Source of the DNA: Dendrocalamus latiflorus
Lineage: Eukaryota; Streptophyta; Magnoliopsida; Poales; Poaceae
Length of the DNA: 64,000 nt
Assembly: GCA_017311315.1 (NCBI GenBank)
Contig: CM029610.1
Location: forward strand, 5,947,126 to 6,011,125
Direction of reading: 5' to 3'
Shown piece by piece: positions 24,811-36,636 of the stretch. The notes beneath the pieces were generated by a model that was not told the DNA's origin, did not search any database, and saw only the letters and a list, made by a program, of their open reading frames with translations. The number at the start of each line of letters is the position of its first letter. Positions within the stretch are counted from its first letter, which is position 1. A program made the position numbers and the translations under genes.

Positions 24811-24988
24811 AGCTGATCAAATAATTTTGGCAGGCACCGATTGTGCACTCGAAAGACACCAACAAGACATGCATGCTTAGCAATTAATGCTGAACAGTAA
24901 AGAGCCTCAACAAAGCAACCAGAGGGCTTGCAGGACAGAACATCAAGTCAAATAACAGTAGACATGCAGGAAGAATGTATCAGTATAA

Positions 24989-25223
24989 GGCCCTGTTTGG
25001 CAGGGCTCCTCTTCACAAGTGGAGCTATTTTTTTTTGGCTTCACAAGTGGAGCCAAGTGAAGCTACTTTTTTCAGCTCCTTGGGTGGAGCTATTTTTGTC
25101 TCAGCAGATTTTAAGGAGCTCCTTGGGTGGAGCTATTTTGCTTTACCCCGTTTGGCACAAAACAGCTTCAAACAGGTCCAAACAGCTCCAAGGAGCTGGT
25201 GGTGGAGCTGTGCCAAACGGGGC
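24989..25223. mobile_element. Tourist-like MITE
   Basis: Flanked by TAA on both sides (24986-24988, 25224-25226), with ends GGCCCTGTTTGGCAGGGCTC and, from the right, GGCCCCGTTTGGCACAGCTC. The interior repeats GTGGAGC and GGAGCT. A TAA/TTA duplication and these ends are characteristic of PIF/Harbinger-derived Tourist elements. Confidence 0.88.
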
Positions 25224-25849
25224 CTAAGAAGACAGCAGTAGCGTTGCATTAATTATTCTACTACTTGCTAAAGCTACAATTGAAGAGAAGCTACACTAGA
25301 AGAGACAGGAGTATAAGAAGCTACACAAGATGGAATCGAATCTGTAATGGCGATACACATAATAAAATAAGAGTAATACCAATTAAAAAAACTTATTCAA
25401 CGTCGTTTGAGATAATTTGAACATCTTTAATGGATACCTCTTGATGCACCAATACATAATGAAATTTTAAGATGTACCGAAAACACAAGAAGAGACAGAA
25501 ATCGACTAAGACTGACATGAGAGAAAGCAGTTAAAAGAAACTTAGGAGATTGAAATATATTCAAATAATTAGTTTTGGATAGGAACACATTTAAGGGCAG
25601 TGTTTTAGACTCTCTGCTCAGATAGCGGAATGTAGGCTTAAGATTTTAACCTTGTAGATTTTATTACATGACTCTTATTTCTTCGACCTTAAAGATATTT
25701 TATTTCTAGTCTACCTCAACTTTTTGGGACAAAAAACTTGTTGTTGCTGCTAAAGCTAGTATGAATGTGTAATCTCCAACTACCTAATGTGACTCTACCC
25801 ATATAGAGCTTTTTTCAGTTTATAAAAGTAATTTTCGGTTTTTCTACAT
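25224..25849. other. intergenic
   Basis: AT-rich, with no supported feature. Confidence 0.3.
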
Positions 25850-26015
25850 TAACTAGTTTTTAAACGGTGTGTCTTTTCAAGACGGGGTCTACAAGTTGAT
25901 TGTAGTACTATAGCAACTTCATTTATATCAACCAAAATCGCCCACGAGTTTCTGTTAGACCGTACTCTTTTTTATAAACAAGCTAAAAACCATAAACCAC
26001 GGTCTAAAAGAATAA
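25850..26015 (-). repeat. dispersed repeat R2, reversed copy
   Basis: On the minus strand it shows in order an AAACCATGGTTTTTAGC-like start, GGGCGATTTTGGTTGATATA, a TACTACAATCAACTTGTAGA-like block and the end of R2. It is shorter and more diverged than the copies at 6945 and 52380. Confidence 0.45.
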
Positions 26016-26286
26016 ACACATAGACAGACATGCCCCTAATGCCATTGCACAGAAGTTGCTACATGACGCTTTTTCTCGCAGCCTATCACAATGCAACCAT
26101 ATGACATGGTCTTAATTTCCTACCGAATCACAATGCAACCATATGACATGGTCTTAATTTCCTACCGAATATGCACATGGTTGGTGGCTGCTCCTGTTGC
26201 CATTGTTTCCCAGAAACTCAACTAACCTTGTAAGATTCTCAAAAAGCTTGGTTGCCCACAGCACCAGGGGTCCATGATATAATAAA

Positions 26287-26597
26287 AAAAACTCGATCTG
26301 TGGGGGGAAAGACGTCCCCCCGGGCATTATAAGGAGAAGATCTTCTCACGCAGATCGAGAAAACATCTAAACCCCTGATCCACTCTTACACAGCGGCACC
26401 ATTGCCCGTTTTTGTGAGACGACCAGGCGGATCCTTCGGATCAACGCCAACGACCTGAGCAGGTCCTTAGTCCTGTGCTTTGGTGTGGTAGCAGGCGAGG
26501 GGATTTTTTCCCCCAGCCTGAAATTCGCTCCCACTGAGAGTTGAACCCAGGACCTGGGGGTGCTACTGTGGCGCTTTAACCGCTAGGCTAGAGGCCC
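26287..26597 (-). mobile_element. tRNA-derived SINE
   Basis: On the minus strand the element begins GGGCCTCTAGCCTAGCGGTT, containing an A-box-like TAGCCTAGCGG, and about 50 bp later a B-box-like GGTTCAACTCT: the internal RNA polymerase III promoter of a tRNA-related head. A unique body of about 220 bp follows, ending in a T-run (complement of A26287-26293) after CAGATCGAG. The poly-T end matches the p-SINE style of grasses. The target duplication is not clear. Confidence 0.82.
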
Positions 26598-26599
26598 GT

Positions 26600-27265
26600 T
26601 CGCAAGTGTAGTATCTGTTTTTATCAGTTTAATATCTGATATGTGGGCTATGTATCCACTGTGATATTAAATTTATTTTTTGTGGGGAGGGTCTACTACA
26701 ACCATTGGGGCCTTCACGTGTCGTCTAGGTGTTGCGAAGGGGTCCATGATATACGCTAGATATATGTGGCGAACCTATTACCCGAGGAAACCATGCAGAA
26801 ATACTCGCCCTAAATTTACCGCTTGCGGTGGGACCAACCTGTCAGCCAGTGTTTACAAAAACCTGGTAGCTTTGTTCGTACGCGTAGCTCCTTTTATCCA
26901 TGCTGAGAAGTACATTTTCAATAATCGTGAACAGGCTGGATAAGTTCTCCGGATACCTGCTATACTGCTATTCACAAAGTGCAATCACTAGAGATCACTA
27001 CACCTACCAATCTGGATTTGTACAATCCTGTAACTCAGTGGCAACAAAGCTCCCAACAAGTCCCTGTCTGAAAGACGATAGTCTCGTTGAACATTGGAAT
27101 TCACCAGTTAAAAGCACCTAAATTGCACTGAGAAATGAGAATATAACCCAGAGAGTACCACTGCAAATAGATATATCAACATTGCAAGTTGAACAGAATG
27201 AGCCTTGCACAGTTATTTGATGGTAGGTTACTGCAAAGAAAAGCACGTACGAGGGTGAAAAATAC
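26600..27265. other. intergenic
   Basis: Contains an open frame of 87 codons (26680-26943, +) with no recognisable domain or conserved composition. Not called as a gene. Confidence 0.3.
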
Positions 27266-27789
27266 ACTCTTTCGAGCCACGCAACTGACGCCATGGTTCA
27301 TTCTTCATACGCTAACTCAGCATAGTTGTTGAGCTCAAAGTATCAAACAGGCATATGAATTACATACTATATAAAATGACACACTGACTGGGGCAAATAT
27401 TTCTTCAATGTTATTGGGTTACAGTGTGTGACTCTTTCGAGCCACGCAACTGACGCCATGGTTCATTCTTCATACGCTAACTCAACATAGTTATTGAGCT
27501 CAAAGTATCAAACAGGCATATGAATTACATAATACATACTATATAAAATGACACGATGTGGTACACTGACTGGAGCAAATATTTCTTCAATGTTATTGGG
27601 TTACAGTGTGTGACTCTTTCGAGACACGCAACTGACGCCATGGTTCATTCTTCGAACGCTAACTCAACCTAGTTATTGAGCTCAAAGTATCAAACATGCA
27701 TATGAATTGCATACTATATAAAATGACACGTTGTGGCACACTGATTGGAGCAAATATTTCTTCAATGATATTGGGTTACAGTGTGTGAA
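27266..27789. repeat. three-unit tandem repeat, 165-182 bp
   Basis: Units start with ACTCTTTCGAGCCACGCAAC at 27266, 27431 and 27613 (the third differs by one base) and end with TTGGGTTACAGTGTGTGA. Units differ by small indels, for example an added CGATGTGGTA segment. It lies about 300 bp past the 3' end of the kinase gene. Confidence 0.92.
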
Positions 27790-28096
27790 AATCTTTATAT
27801 ACAGCCGTTTTCAGATCCAAAGAAGAAGAAAAGAAAAGAAAAGATACTTCTGTTTAATTCTGTATACAGCCAGGAAGATACGCAATCCTCTTCTCCGCAA
27901 ACTCCAAAACTCTATCAATTCAACCAACAAGTAGTAGGTCACAAGGTTGGGGCACACATCCTCAGACAAGCACCAGGGAAGGCAATTGGAGCAAGAAACA
28001 ATGACCTGCACTCAACCTCACAAGTTATCTGAACCATTTGGATCATATGAACCCACTGAATCACCGCATTCCAATCATATCTCTCCTTTTTCTTTC

Positions 28097-30825
28097 TCAA
28101 CAGGGAGAATATTTTTGAGTTGCGCAAGGCGATTCCGGGGCAATCCTCAGTGTCCCTCCAAGCTCCATCGGCACCAGGGGAATCAGAGAGTGGAGTACAT
28201 CTGTGATTAGTGGCCTGTAACTCGGTTCTGGCTGCACGCAGAGCACAGCCACTGCAGCAACCTGCAAAGCAGCAAAACACAACAATCTAATTAGTTGAAA
28301 AGACAGGTGTAAATGAAAGAAACGATTATGAGATAATTTTGATAATGAGAAGTACTTGGTACAAGTGCTTTGGATCCATTGTGTTCTTGATCATGGGGTC
28401 AATTATGGTAGAGAGCTTCGATCTGTCAGTTAGCTGGGGCATGGCCTGCATTTGATTACAAATATGTCAGATGTCAATGGATTAGACAAATGCAACTTAG
28501 CTGCCTGGATTCAGGCGGTGAAAACTGAAATTATTCTAACTATACTGACAGAATGAATTGCTCCATTGTTTAGTTGAATTGATTATGACGATTCAGAATG
28601 TTAAGTATCAGAATATTGTGTACCCATGTAACAATTGACTGGCACTGAGATGGTGCCATCTTCTCAACAGGCTTCCTTCCCAACAGAAGCTCAAGAAGTA
28701 CCACTCCAAACGCATATACATCGCTCTTCTCAGTCAACTTCCCTGAATTCAACGTATTTACACATAATAAAAGTAGAACGTTATAGTTGCGAATAATGGT
28801 TAGTCTAACTGGGGTAAAGAAAAAGGAGGGCATACCATCTAATAAGTACTCAGGTGCTACATAGCCCAAAGTCTCGGAAAGCTTCAGATTCCCTTTGCTG
28901 TGATTCCCACTGGTCACTGCAAGGCCAAAATCTGATATCTGCACACCAACAAAGGATCAATGAACTGAAATTTTTTTTCTTTCAGTGATATGAGTTATGG
29001 TCAATAGTAATATTTTAATTGACCAGAAGTAAAATAAGCAGGCATACCTTAGTATTGAAGTTTGAATCTAAAAGTATGTTAGACGACTTCAGATCCCTAT
29101 GGATAACTGGTGGGTTGCAGTTTTCATGAAGATACTCTAATCCCCTGGTCAATTTAATTTTACAGATGCATGTTATAAGAACAGGCCATATGCATATAAT
29201 ATTGTTAATCATACAAAGTGCAGGAAAACGCAAGATGGGGAACCTTGCTGTGTCGAGGGCGATCTTCATCCGAATGTGCCAGCTTAGAGCTGATCCATGT
29301 GATGGCCCTACATACAACCACAGAGATGAAATCTAATCAACACTTCTTATTTATCCAACATCACAATCCAAGATAGACATAATTACATAACAAAACCAAC
29401 AATAAAAATTGGTAGTACCATGAAGTTGTGTTTCCAATGATCCATTCTCCAACAGCTCATAAACAATGAAGCGGTTCTCCTCATGAATGCAGAAGCCCAG
29501 AAGGGATACTATGTTCGGATGTTGAATCCCCCCAAGCAAATCTAGCTCATTCTGCCAATTCAACAACGATCAAAGCATTTTCAGCAAGATCACACCCTGA
29601 CCAAGAACAACCATCGGAGAACAACCATTGACACACACAATCATCACCTCAAATTCCTTCTTGCACTCCTGTCCCCCGCAGCCCAGCCTTTTCACCGCAG
29701 AGACAACTCCTCCATCAAAATTGGCCTTATACACACACCCGAACCCGCCGACTCTGAGCACATTGCTCTCACTGAACTTCCCCGTCGCCGCCTCCAGCGA
29801 GGCATAGTCCATCATCGCCACAAGCCCTTTCTTGCTAGTCTTGAACGAGTTGAACTTGTTCAAGATTGGCACCAATGCGATCCTCGCAGTATCTGAACAA
29901 TGCAAGTAGGTCAATTGCTAGGTAACTTACATGGACAAGTGAACAAGGATTGCAAGAACCAATTAGGCCAGAGCAAAAGAATGTTGAAGACCTGAGCTCT
30001 GGGTGCCCTTGAAGTCCGGGGTTCGGCGAGATCGCCGCCACAAGATGCAGGCATATAACGCGGCGAGGACAATAGTCACGCCGGCAATGGAGGAGAGGAC
30101 GATGGCAACGATAAGCTCCCTGCGAAAATGGTGGTGCCTCTCCTCCACTGTGGCCTCTGCAACACGGTGGCAAACATTTTGGACAAGTTATTAAGACCCT
30201 AAAATGCAACATTTTTCACCATTCCAAAAGAAAGAACGGATTGTTCCAATTAAATTCGTACTATTAAAATTCCCGAAATAACATTGAAGCTGCCGGAGTT
30301 TTTTTTCAAAATTTGAAGATACTATTATCCCAGGACGCACTTTTCCCCCACCATCCCAAAAGAAAGAACATGGCATTCCCACCAAATCAGCACCGAGATT
30401 TCTGAAAAGGGAAGAAACGAGGGGCAATTTCCACCAGATTTGAAATTCTGCAAGAGAACACTGAGCACACAATTCAGCAATGCCGTGGCACAGAACCAGG
30501 ATCAAGAACCAAGAAACACACTGCAAGAACACATTGAAAACCCAGAAAAAAAAAACACCAGCTATGACCCGACTGTACTACCCGCCAACCTACCCATGGG
30601 AGAAGGTGCTGCAGCCGCAGGAGCCATGGCAACGCTGCCGTTTGAGGAGGTGATGTTGCTGCTGGTGGTGAGCGGAGCCCGCGTGGGCTCAGGCGAACGC
30701 CCAGGAGAAGGGGAAGAAGCCATGGGCCGCGGGGTCCTTGCATTGGCCGCCGATGGGCAGCACAACAGCAGCAAGAAGAAGATGAAGGATCCAAGAAGTG
30801 GCAATGGAGGTGGCATTGACTTCAT
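28097..30825 (-). CDS. receptor-like protein kinase (At1g80640-like)
   Basis: Membrane receptor-like Ser/Thr kinase, 470 residues from ten exons: 30594-30825, 29992-30156, 29648-29892, 29419-29551, 29244-29307, 29048-29144, 28836-28938, 28624-28742, 28356-28445 and 28097-28261. All joins keep frame (1413 nt with stop). Residues 1-29 form a signal peptide (hydrophobic core FIFFLLLL, cut after ANA). A short Pro/Ser/Ala-rich ectodomain without repeats follows, then a membrane segment at about 92-117 ending in WRRSRR. The kinase domain has K200 (VKRL), E216, HRD at 295-297, DFG at 315-317 and APE at 340-342, so it appears catalytically competent. The first glycine of the nucleotide loop is replaced by Arg179 (LRVGGFG). 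ATG at 30825 is chosen; a second at codon 4 is possible. The ligand is unknown. The family name is by recall of overall layout. Confidence 0.93.
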
Positions 30826-31261
30826 CACTCTCTCCCTCCTCTCTCCTCCACTACTCTTTGCCTGGAGAGAAGAGAAGCACAAAAGTCTGTGCCCCTCTGA
30901 CAAGATACCATGCAAGTCTGGGAGATAGTAGCAGATATAGTAGCAGAGTTGTATTCTTTTCTCCTCCCCTTCTCTCTGCCCCTTGGTCCTCCTCCAGTGT
31001 CTAATTTGCTTGCGCAGTTTATACTAGTTTTTGCTTGATTCTTGTGTGACCACTTACTTGATCAGGAGAGGATCAGTGAGAGGGAAATGGAGCCAGGAGA
31101 AATGGCGACTATCTAGAGAGGGTGTGAGAGAGGAAAGGGAGTTGGTGGTGCACGGACAACAGGGGGGGAGATTGGTGGTGTTCAATCAATGTGGCAGTTG
31201 CCAAAAGGCACTGCAGCTTTGGCGGTGATCACACAGGAACGCAGCTTCCCTGATTTTGGCC
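30826..31261. other. upstream region of the kinase gene
   Basis: Purine/pyrimidine-skewed 5' leader (CTCTC runs at 30828-30860 and 30958-30985 read as GA on the gene strand). No clear TATA box was assigned. Plus-strand frames here are chance. Confidence 0.4.
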
Positions 31262-31539
31262 CTGATCAATATGGCTTCAGCTTCTGACTTTAGCTTATTT
31301 TTGCACTATTCATAAATTTCGTCTTTTTCTGAACTTTTGGCTTTTTTGAGTTTTTTTACCGGTTCTTTTTTTCCTCGTATTTGTTTACATTATACGTGAT
31401 GGGCTAATATGTTTTTTCTATTTTTAAATTTTTTTAAATTTAATTATGGTAAATAAGCCTCTGTCAGCTACAGTGTTTTTTTCAGCCAGCTACAGTGTTT
31501 TCAGCCATAAGCCATGAGGCTTTCAGCCGGACCGATCAC
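31262..31539. mobile_element. MITE family M1, copy 2
   Basis: Second copy of the element at 22351, same orientation, with the same interior (ATTCATAAATTTCGTC, TTATACGTGATGGGCTAA, AATAAGCCTCTGTCAGC). The right end has been replaced by CAGCCGGACCGATCAC, so its terminal repeats have decayed. Confidence 0.72.
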
Positions 31540-31947
31540 CACCTTTATCTTTCTGATTCTCTTATGTTTTTGTTGACGTGGCACAGATTCAGAATATTTT
31601 TCCTGTCTCTTTTATATTTTTCTATGCTCTAGATCTTGACCATATCGACAGAAACATAAAGAAGATTGGAAGAAGAAAGCAGGGAAGCCGCGTTCGATCA
31701 CACAGATCATCCATTCATCGCGCTCGCGAGAGAGAGAGAGAGGAGCGTTGCTGCTGTTGTGGTACATGTGCAGCAGAGAAAGGCACACCAACTTCAATTT
31801 TCGTGCACCTCCATGATTCCCTGCCTCCCTCCAATACGACCCCGTCAGTGAGTGAGTGAACACTGTGCTGGCCAACTATTTGCCACATGCCGGGGATGTA
31901 CTACAAGTTTGGACTCGTCAGTCTGAACTTAATCTGCGACATACACG

Positions 31948-32508
31948 TAGAGATGGCAACAGGTAAATACCTATCAGGTATTGCCATTCCATACCTGTAC
32001 CTGCTAGGTGTAAATTTACCCGTCGGGTTACTCGTATCCGCACGCGGGTAGGAAAATTTACCCATACCCGTACCCGCGCGGGTATTACTACCCGACGGGT
32101 AACCCGTACCCGTAAACATACCCGGTTCAACACATAAGAATATCATCAATTTAGACATTCATTAATCATACATGCCAAGCACAAAAGCGTCTAATGATCA
32201 AAATTAGTATATCACATAAACATACTTGACATGACCATATCAACATATGACAAACAAATACACAATCAACAACAAGTAGATAATAAAATTAACATTTGAG
32301 TGGGATGCCTAGTTGTCTAATGCGGGTATTCATTACCCGCGGGTAGGCAGGTATGGGTAGTATATACCCACACCCGCATCCGCCTACCCGGCGGGTAGAG
32401 GATTTCGCCCAATAACGTACACATGGGTACATAAAATTTTCCATACCCGTCTCTTTATCGGGTAAAATCCGTCGGGTATTCAGGTATCGGGTACCATTGC
32501 CATCTCTA
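31948..32508. mobile_element. hAT-like MITE rich in ACCCG repeats
   Basis: Inverted ends TAGAGATGGCAA / TTGCCATCTCTA, typical of plant hAT elements. The 8 bases outside are CATACACG and TATACATG, matching at 6 of 8, with both mismatches C/T. The interior near both ends is filled with ACCCG/CGGGT units, giving strong self-complementarity. No coding sequence. Confidence 0.82.
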
Positions 32509-32874
32509 TATACATGTATAGAAAGCAGGAATTTTATAGTAATTTTACAGAAAATATCTCCGTTCCTTTAATCAGCAAAAACACACGGATAGTTAAGACT
32601 CAAGATAGAAACCGCAACACTAGACGAGAAAAATAAACGGCGGATACGCTTAAACGGAGTGAAGGAGCCAAGGGGTTAACTTACGGATCAATTCAACATT
32701 GAATGGTGGTTCTCTTCCATGAGAGATGTTTCATCCATCTGTCGTCCATTTCACGTAGCTATCGTCCTCTGATCAGCCAGTTGAGTGGGCGTCCATTTCG
32801 TACGGATCCAGCTGCTACGGAGACTCAGCAAGCGTCAGAAAAGGCCCACTTTGTCGGTGCTTTTCCTCCATTAA
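32509..32874. other. intergenic
   Basis: No supported feature. Confidence 0.3.
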
Positions 32875-32971
32875 GGCCCTGTTTGGAATGCGGGAATTTT
32901 TCCCGATTCCTGCGGGAATTGAACTGTTTCCTGCAAAATTCCTGTGAAATTCCTCTGTTCCAAACAGGCCC
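32875..32971. mobile_element. 97-bp mini Tourist-like MITE
   Basis: Flanked by TAA on both sides (32872-32874, 32972-32974). Ends are GGCCCTGTTTGGAATG and, from the right, GGGCCTGTTTGGAACA. The interior repeats GGAATT/AATTCC motifs (TCCTGCGGGAATTGA, AAATTCCTGTGAAATTCC), so the whole element can fold on itself. Confidence 0.85.
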
Positions 32972-33186
32972 TAAGGTGGGTTTTTTTGAAGTCTCGTGAC
33001 TTTTAATTCTAACACAAATAATTATGTGAACAAATTAAATAACAATAAATTATTTTTAAAAGATTATTTTAATAAACTATTTTAAAAAAATGACAAAAAA
33101 ACATTACATTTACTTGTTGTAAGTAAATCGTAAACCATAAGCCATAAGATAAAAATTCGTACAAATATCAAAACAATAATCATGGA

Positions 33187-33570
33187 TTTATGTATAAATT
33201 AACCCGAATAAACGTGATAAATTTGAACCACATAAAATTTTCAAAATAATATACAATAAATATGACTATGTCGGAAGGCTTCACATAAGATTTCGTAATT
33301 TTTTAAGCTCGTTTGCTATATGTAAAAATTCATAAAAATATTAAAATTGTATGAATTTTTAAGCAACATTCACAATGGATAAAATTACTCAAAAATTACA
33401 CTATGAGGTACGTTATGTCAGGAGACTGTACATAAATTTTAGTAATTTTTTGAGCTCATTTGATATATTTAAAAGTTCAAACAAAGACTAAACATAAAAA
33501 AATTAGGGTGAGTAATTAAGCCAGCTAATCAGCTGGCTTAATCATCTGCTGCCCCTTCACCGGATGGTAG
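33187..33570 (+). repeat. dispersed repeat R1, copy 2
   Basis: Direct-orientation relative of 1613-1985, with matching GTCGGAAGGCTTCACATAA, CACAATGGATAAAATTAC and the near-palindrome AAGCCAGCTAATCAGCTGGC (about 33519). It is followed by a GC-rich segment to about 33680, as in copy 1, so the shared unit may extend that far. Confidence 0.7.
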
Positions 33571-34359
33571 GCTCCTCCCACCGGGTGGCAGGCTGTCTGC
33601 CGTCTGTTGGCGGGGCGGCAAGCCCCTGCCGCCGCCGGCCTCGCCACGTGTCGCCTCACCGGCGCTGCTGCTCGCCCATCGGATGACAGAAATATCATAC
33701 CGCTAGTTTTGTATATACATACGTAATAATGCCAAATCTAACTTTGTCTCTAGACATATAACGATGATAGTATACTTGTTTTTAGACTCCGATAAGAACA
33801 GTGGCATCATCAGTGCACGTAGGGATAATCAGGTGATCAGTAACAGGGCCGGATCCCGTAAAGCCCAGCGAGGGTGCAGACCTTACTTAATTTTTAATCA
33901 ATATCTATATCAGATAAATTTTCATCATCCTATTAGTCCAACAAAAGTGCGCCTATTACACTAAAAATTAGTCTAAAAAATCGAAGTCCAAAGTTATTTG
34001 TGCCATTACTCAATTTTCATCCCGATCCGCCCCCAGGTACCCTGTGCTTTGACCAAATTAACCTGAATGATTGGAGGACGACTTTTCTGCTAGCTTCACT
34101 GATGAATCGTGGGCGTGAATACGTCTCGACTGACAAGTCCGAATACACACACAGAGCCAGCCCATGGCTTGCACATGCAATTGACCTAGCTGCACGCATG
34201 GACCATGAACTTTATTTAGCATGTAGCAAACTAGCAATGGCCAGGTTTCTCCGAGTCAGAATAACAACATGCATGTCAAACATTGCGATGCAGCTAGCGT
34301 GTGGTGCATGCAAGATTGGTCGGCCAGGACCAAATTAAGAGGATGTATTGGCATGTGAC
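33571..34359. other. intergenic
   Basis: GC-rich tail of R1 up to about 33680, then plain sequence. The 112-codon plus frame at 34000 has no recognisable domain. Confidence 0.3.
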
Positions 34360-35500
34360 CTGGCATTTGGCAATGGTTGATCGATTTTTTTCCCCCTGTT
34401 TTTCAGTGTCCTTTTGGTTTTGGTTTCGATATCTTTCAATAATCATTATTTATTAGATTAACGAGTCACAGCTAAAAATTATAAGCCACAGTCAAGGACG
34501 GAACTAAAACAAAAATGTCCGAGATTCACCATTTCACCATACATATGACAATATATAATTTTCAAACAATATTTGTACTAAATAGTAATGCGTACAACAA
34601 TTTTTAGCATCAATACTTTAACATAACCACAGACAAAAGTTGATCGGCATTAGTAAAATATATTATCCGACCTCAATGACCTGCTAAAAGATACAAAATG
34701 ACTTAAAGTTTTCAAGTAAAAAAATAGTAAAATGGTCAAATATAAGTTAATGCATTACCTTTTAATATTTACATTCTTTTAAGTTTATAAACCGACAAAA
34801 CACAACATCATTGGTAATTTTAGTCATTTTTTGTTTCTCCATATAGAAAATAAGAATATTTCATTGAAATCATCACCAATGAATTGGAAAGGTTAATTAG
34901 ATATTTGTATATTCAACTGTTCAAGAACAATATATTAGGAAAAACATGTCCAATGACTTACTTGACATTGTCATCAAATACTTTAATTTTGCCTTCGATT
35001 TTGCAACGAGCTAAGCCGATATTCCAAAAACAAAATCAAAACCCTAATTCTTAACCCTACAATTCAATAAAAATAATCAACAATCATCACATTGAAACCC
35101 TAACTCACAAATATAGCCTTTGTTCTTGAAACAAACAGGAAGAATTGAGATAAATTTATAGTAAAGTACATACTGATTGCGTAGACCTAAGTTTCCTTCG
35201 GTCGGCGAGGACGCGAGGCACAATAAGGACTAGGTGGCACCACGCATGAGATAGCAGGCAAGGGTGGCTGCTGGCGCTAATTTCTCCTGTTCTTTGGAGG
35301 CTGGTCACTGCCTGGCTGGGTGCCAGTGACACTAGGCCTAATAATTTGGTCCGCCCTGGCAATAGCCTAGTGACCTGGCATTTGGCAATAGTTGATCGAT
35401 ATATTTTTTTGGTTTTTAAGCACTTTTTAGTTTTGAATTCTTTTAACTATCACTATTTATTAGATTAATCAGGCATAGTCAAAACCATAAAACCACAAAA
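34360..35500. repeat. ~130-bp direct repeats around an inserted element
   Basis: GTGACCTGGCATTTGGCAAT begins both 34360-34490 and 35371-35500, and the two copies continue to align (TTGATCGAT, ATTTATTAGATTAA). Between them lies an 860-bp AT-rich segment with loosely inverted ends, AAGGACGGAACTAAAAC (about 34495) and, reversed, CAGGGCGGACCAAATTA (about 35350). I read it as a MITE-like element between two copies of a short repeat. Confidence 0.5.
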
Positions 35501-35770
35501 AAAAAAGAACAGGCCAGCCGTTGCGTGGACTTTCATATACGCAAACTAGTAAGTGATCTAAGCCGTCGGTCCATATGTGACAACGGTTATGATGGTACGA
35601 TCGTGTGATACTTTGTCCTATACTGGTACTCAAGTACGTGTGCGTGTATGTATATACGTACGTACGTACATACATATGTATGCGCTACGCAGCGCCAGCG
35701 GATGACGCGAGTGAAGCGCCACGTTCGTGCGTTTGCCTGCTCGGACATGGCTGATTGAGCCGGAGACTTT

Positions 35771-36169
35771 GGGTGTGTTTGGTTGCCTGAATCTCCTTCG
35801 TCCTGGATAAGTGGATCCGTATAATCTGAGAAAAAGCCTGTTTGGTTGCCTGTATGAGCGGATACAGCCTGTATGAGCGGATGCAAAAATACGCCCTCAT
35901 CCTGGATGGGTGGATACGCTCAAAATGAGCTTCACTAGCCATCCTGGATGAGTGGATGCAGTGTATCTTATGCGGTCCCACGTGTCAGCCTCTCAGGTTT
36001 GGTAGACTGCATCCGCTCATACAGGCAACCAAACAGCATCTCAATTTTTTTGTATCCGCTCATACAGCCTCACCAAACATCTTCTTTTTCTGAAATACGA
36101 TTCCACTCAACCTGCATCCACTCATCCAGGATATACGATGCAACCTCCATCCACGAACCAAACACACCC
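35771..36169 (+). mobile_element. MITE family M2, copy 1
   Basis: About 400 bp with ends GGGTGTGTTTGGTT / AACCAAACACACCC. The interior is built from many copies, in both directions, of a CCTG(T/G)ATGAG(C/T)GGAT(A/G)C motif. The same element occurs inverted at 53523-53921. The open frame shared by the two copies is a by-product of this similarity. No target duplication was resolved here. Confidence 0.85.
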
Positions 36170-36636
36170 ATGTACGTATGAGTTGCTTACACGTACAGCG
36201 ACATGCGTAGTCAGGATCACGGGTACGAATGCAACAGCGCCAGCCATCGATCGTGTCACCGCCAAACATCGCGTCAGTGAGCACGGGCGCGCGTACCACG
36301 TATGCACGGCCATCACGCCATCTAATTAAATCGCTTCACATCACAGTGCATTAGATTCTGGGCGGGAAGGCCCACAATCCACCACCTCGGCGCCTCCCAT
36401 CTCCACGATTCCCTAGATTCTACACCGTTGTGTTGGGCTCCGGCCTACGGACGCAATGCTTTCGTCGTCGAACCTATCCGTTTTCGGCCTTCGGCCCATG
36501 GGTCATGTAGCGACTAGCCCACGTCTCAAGCATTTTCATTGTTTTTTTCTTTCTTTTATTGGTTTTCGAAATGACTAAGGGTCACGTCGGTGTGGTGGGG
36601 TCCTCATTTTTAAGGGTTATTTAATAAATAGAAATA
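36170..36636. other. intergenic
   Basis: No supported feature. Confidence 0.3.

Noticed and set aside
26520..26597. A tRNA gene
   Set aside because: It has A- and B-box-like motifs but no cloverleaf with a proper anticodon arm, and it continues into a SINE body ending in a T-run.
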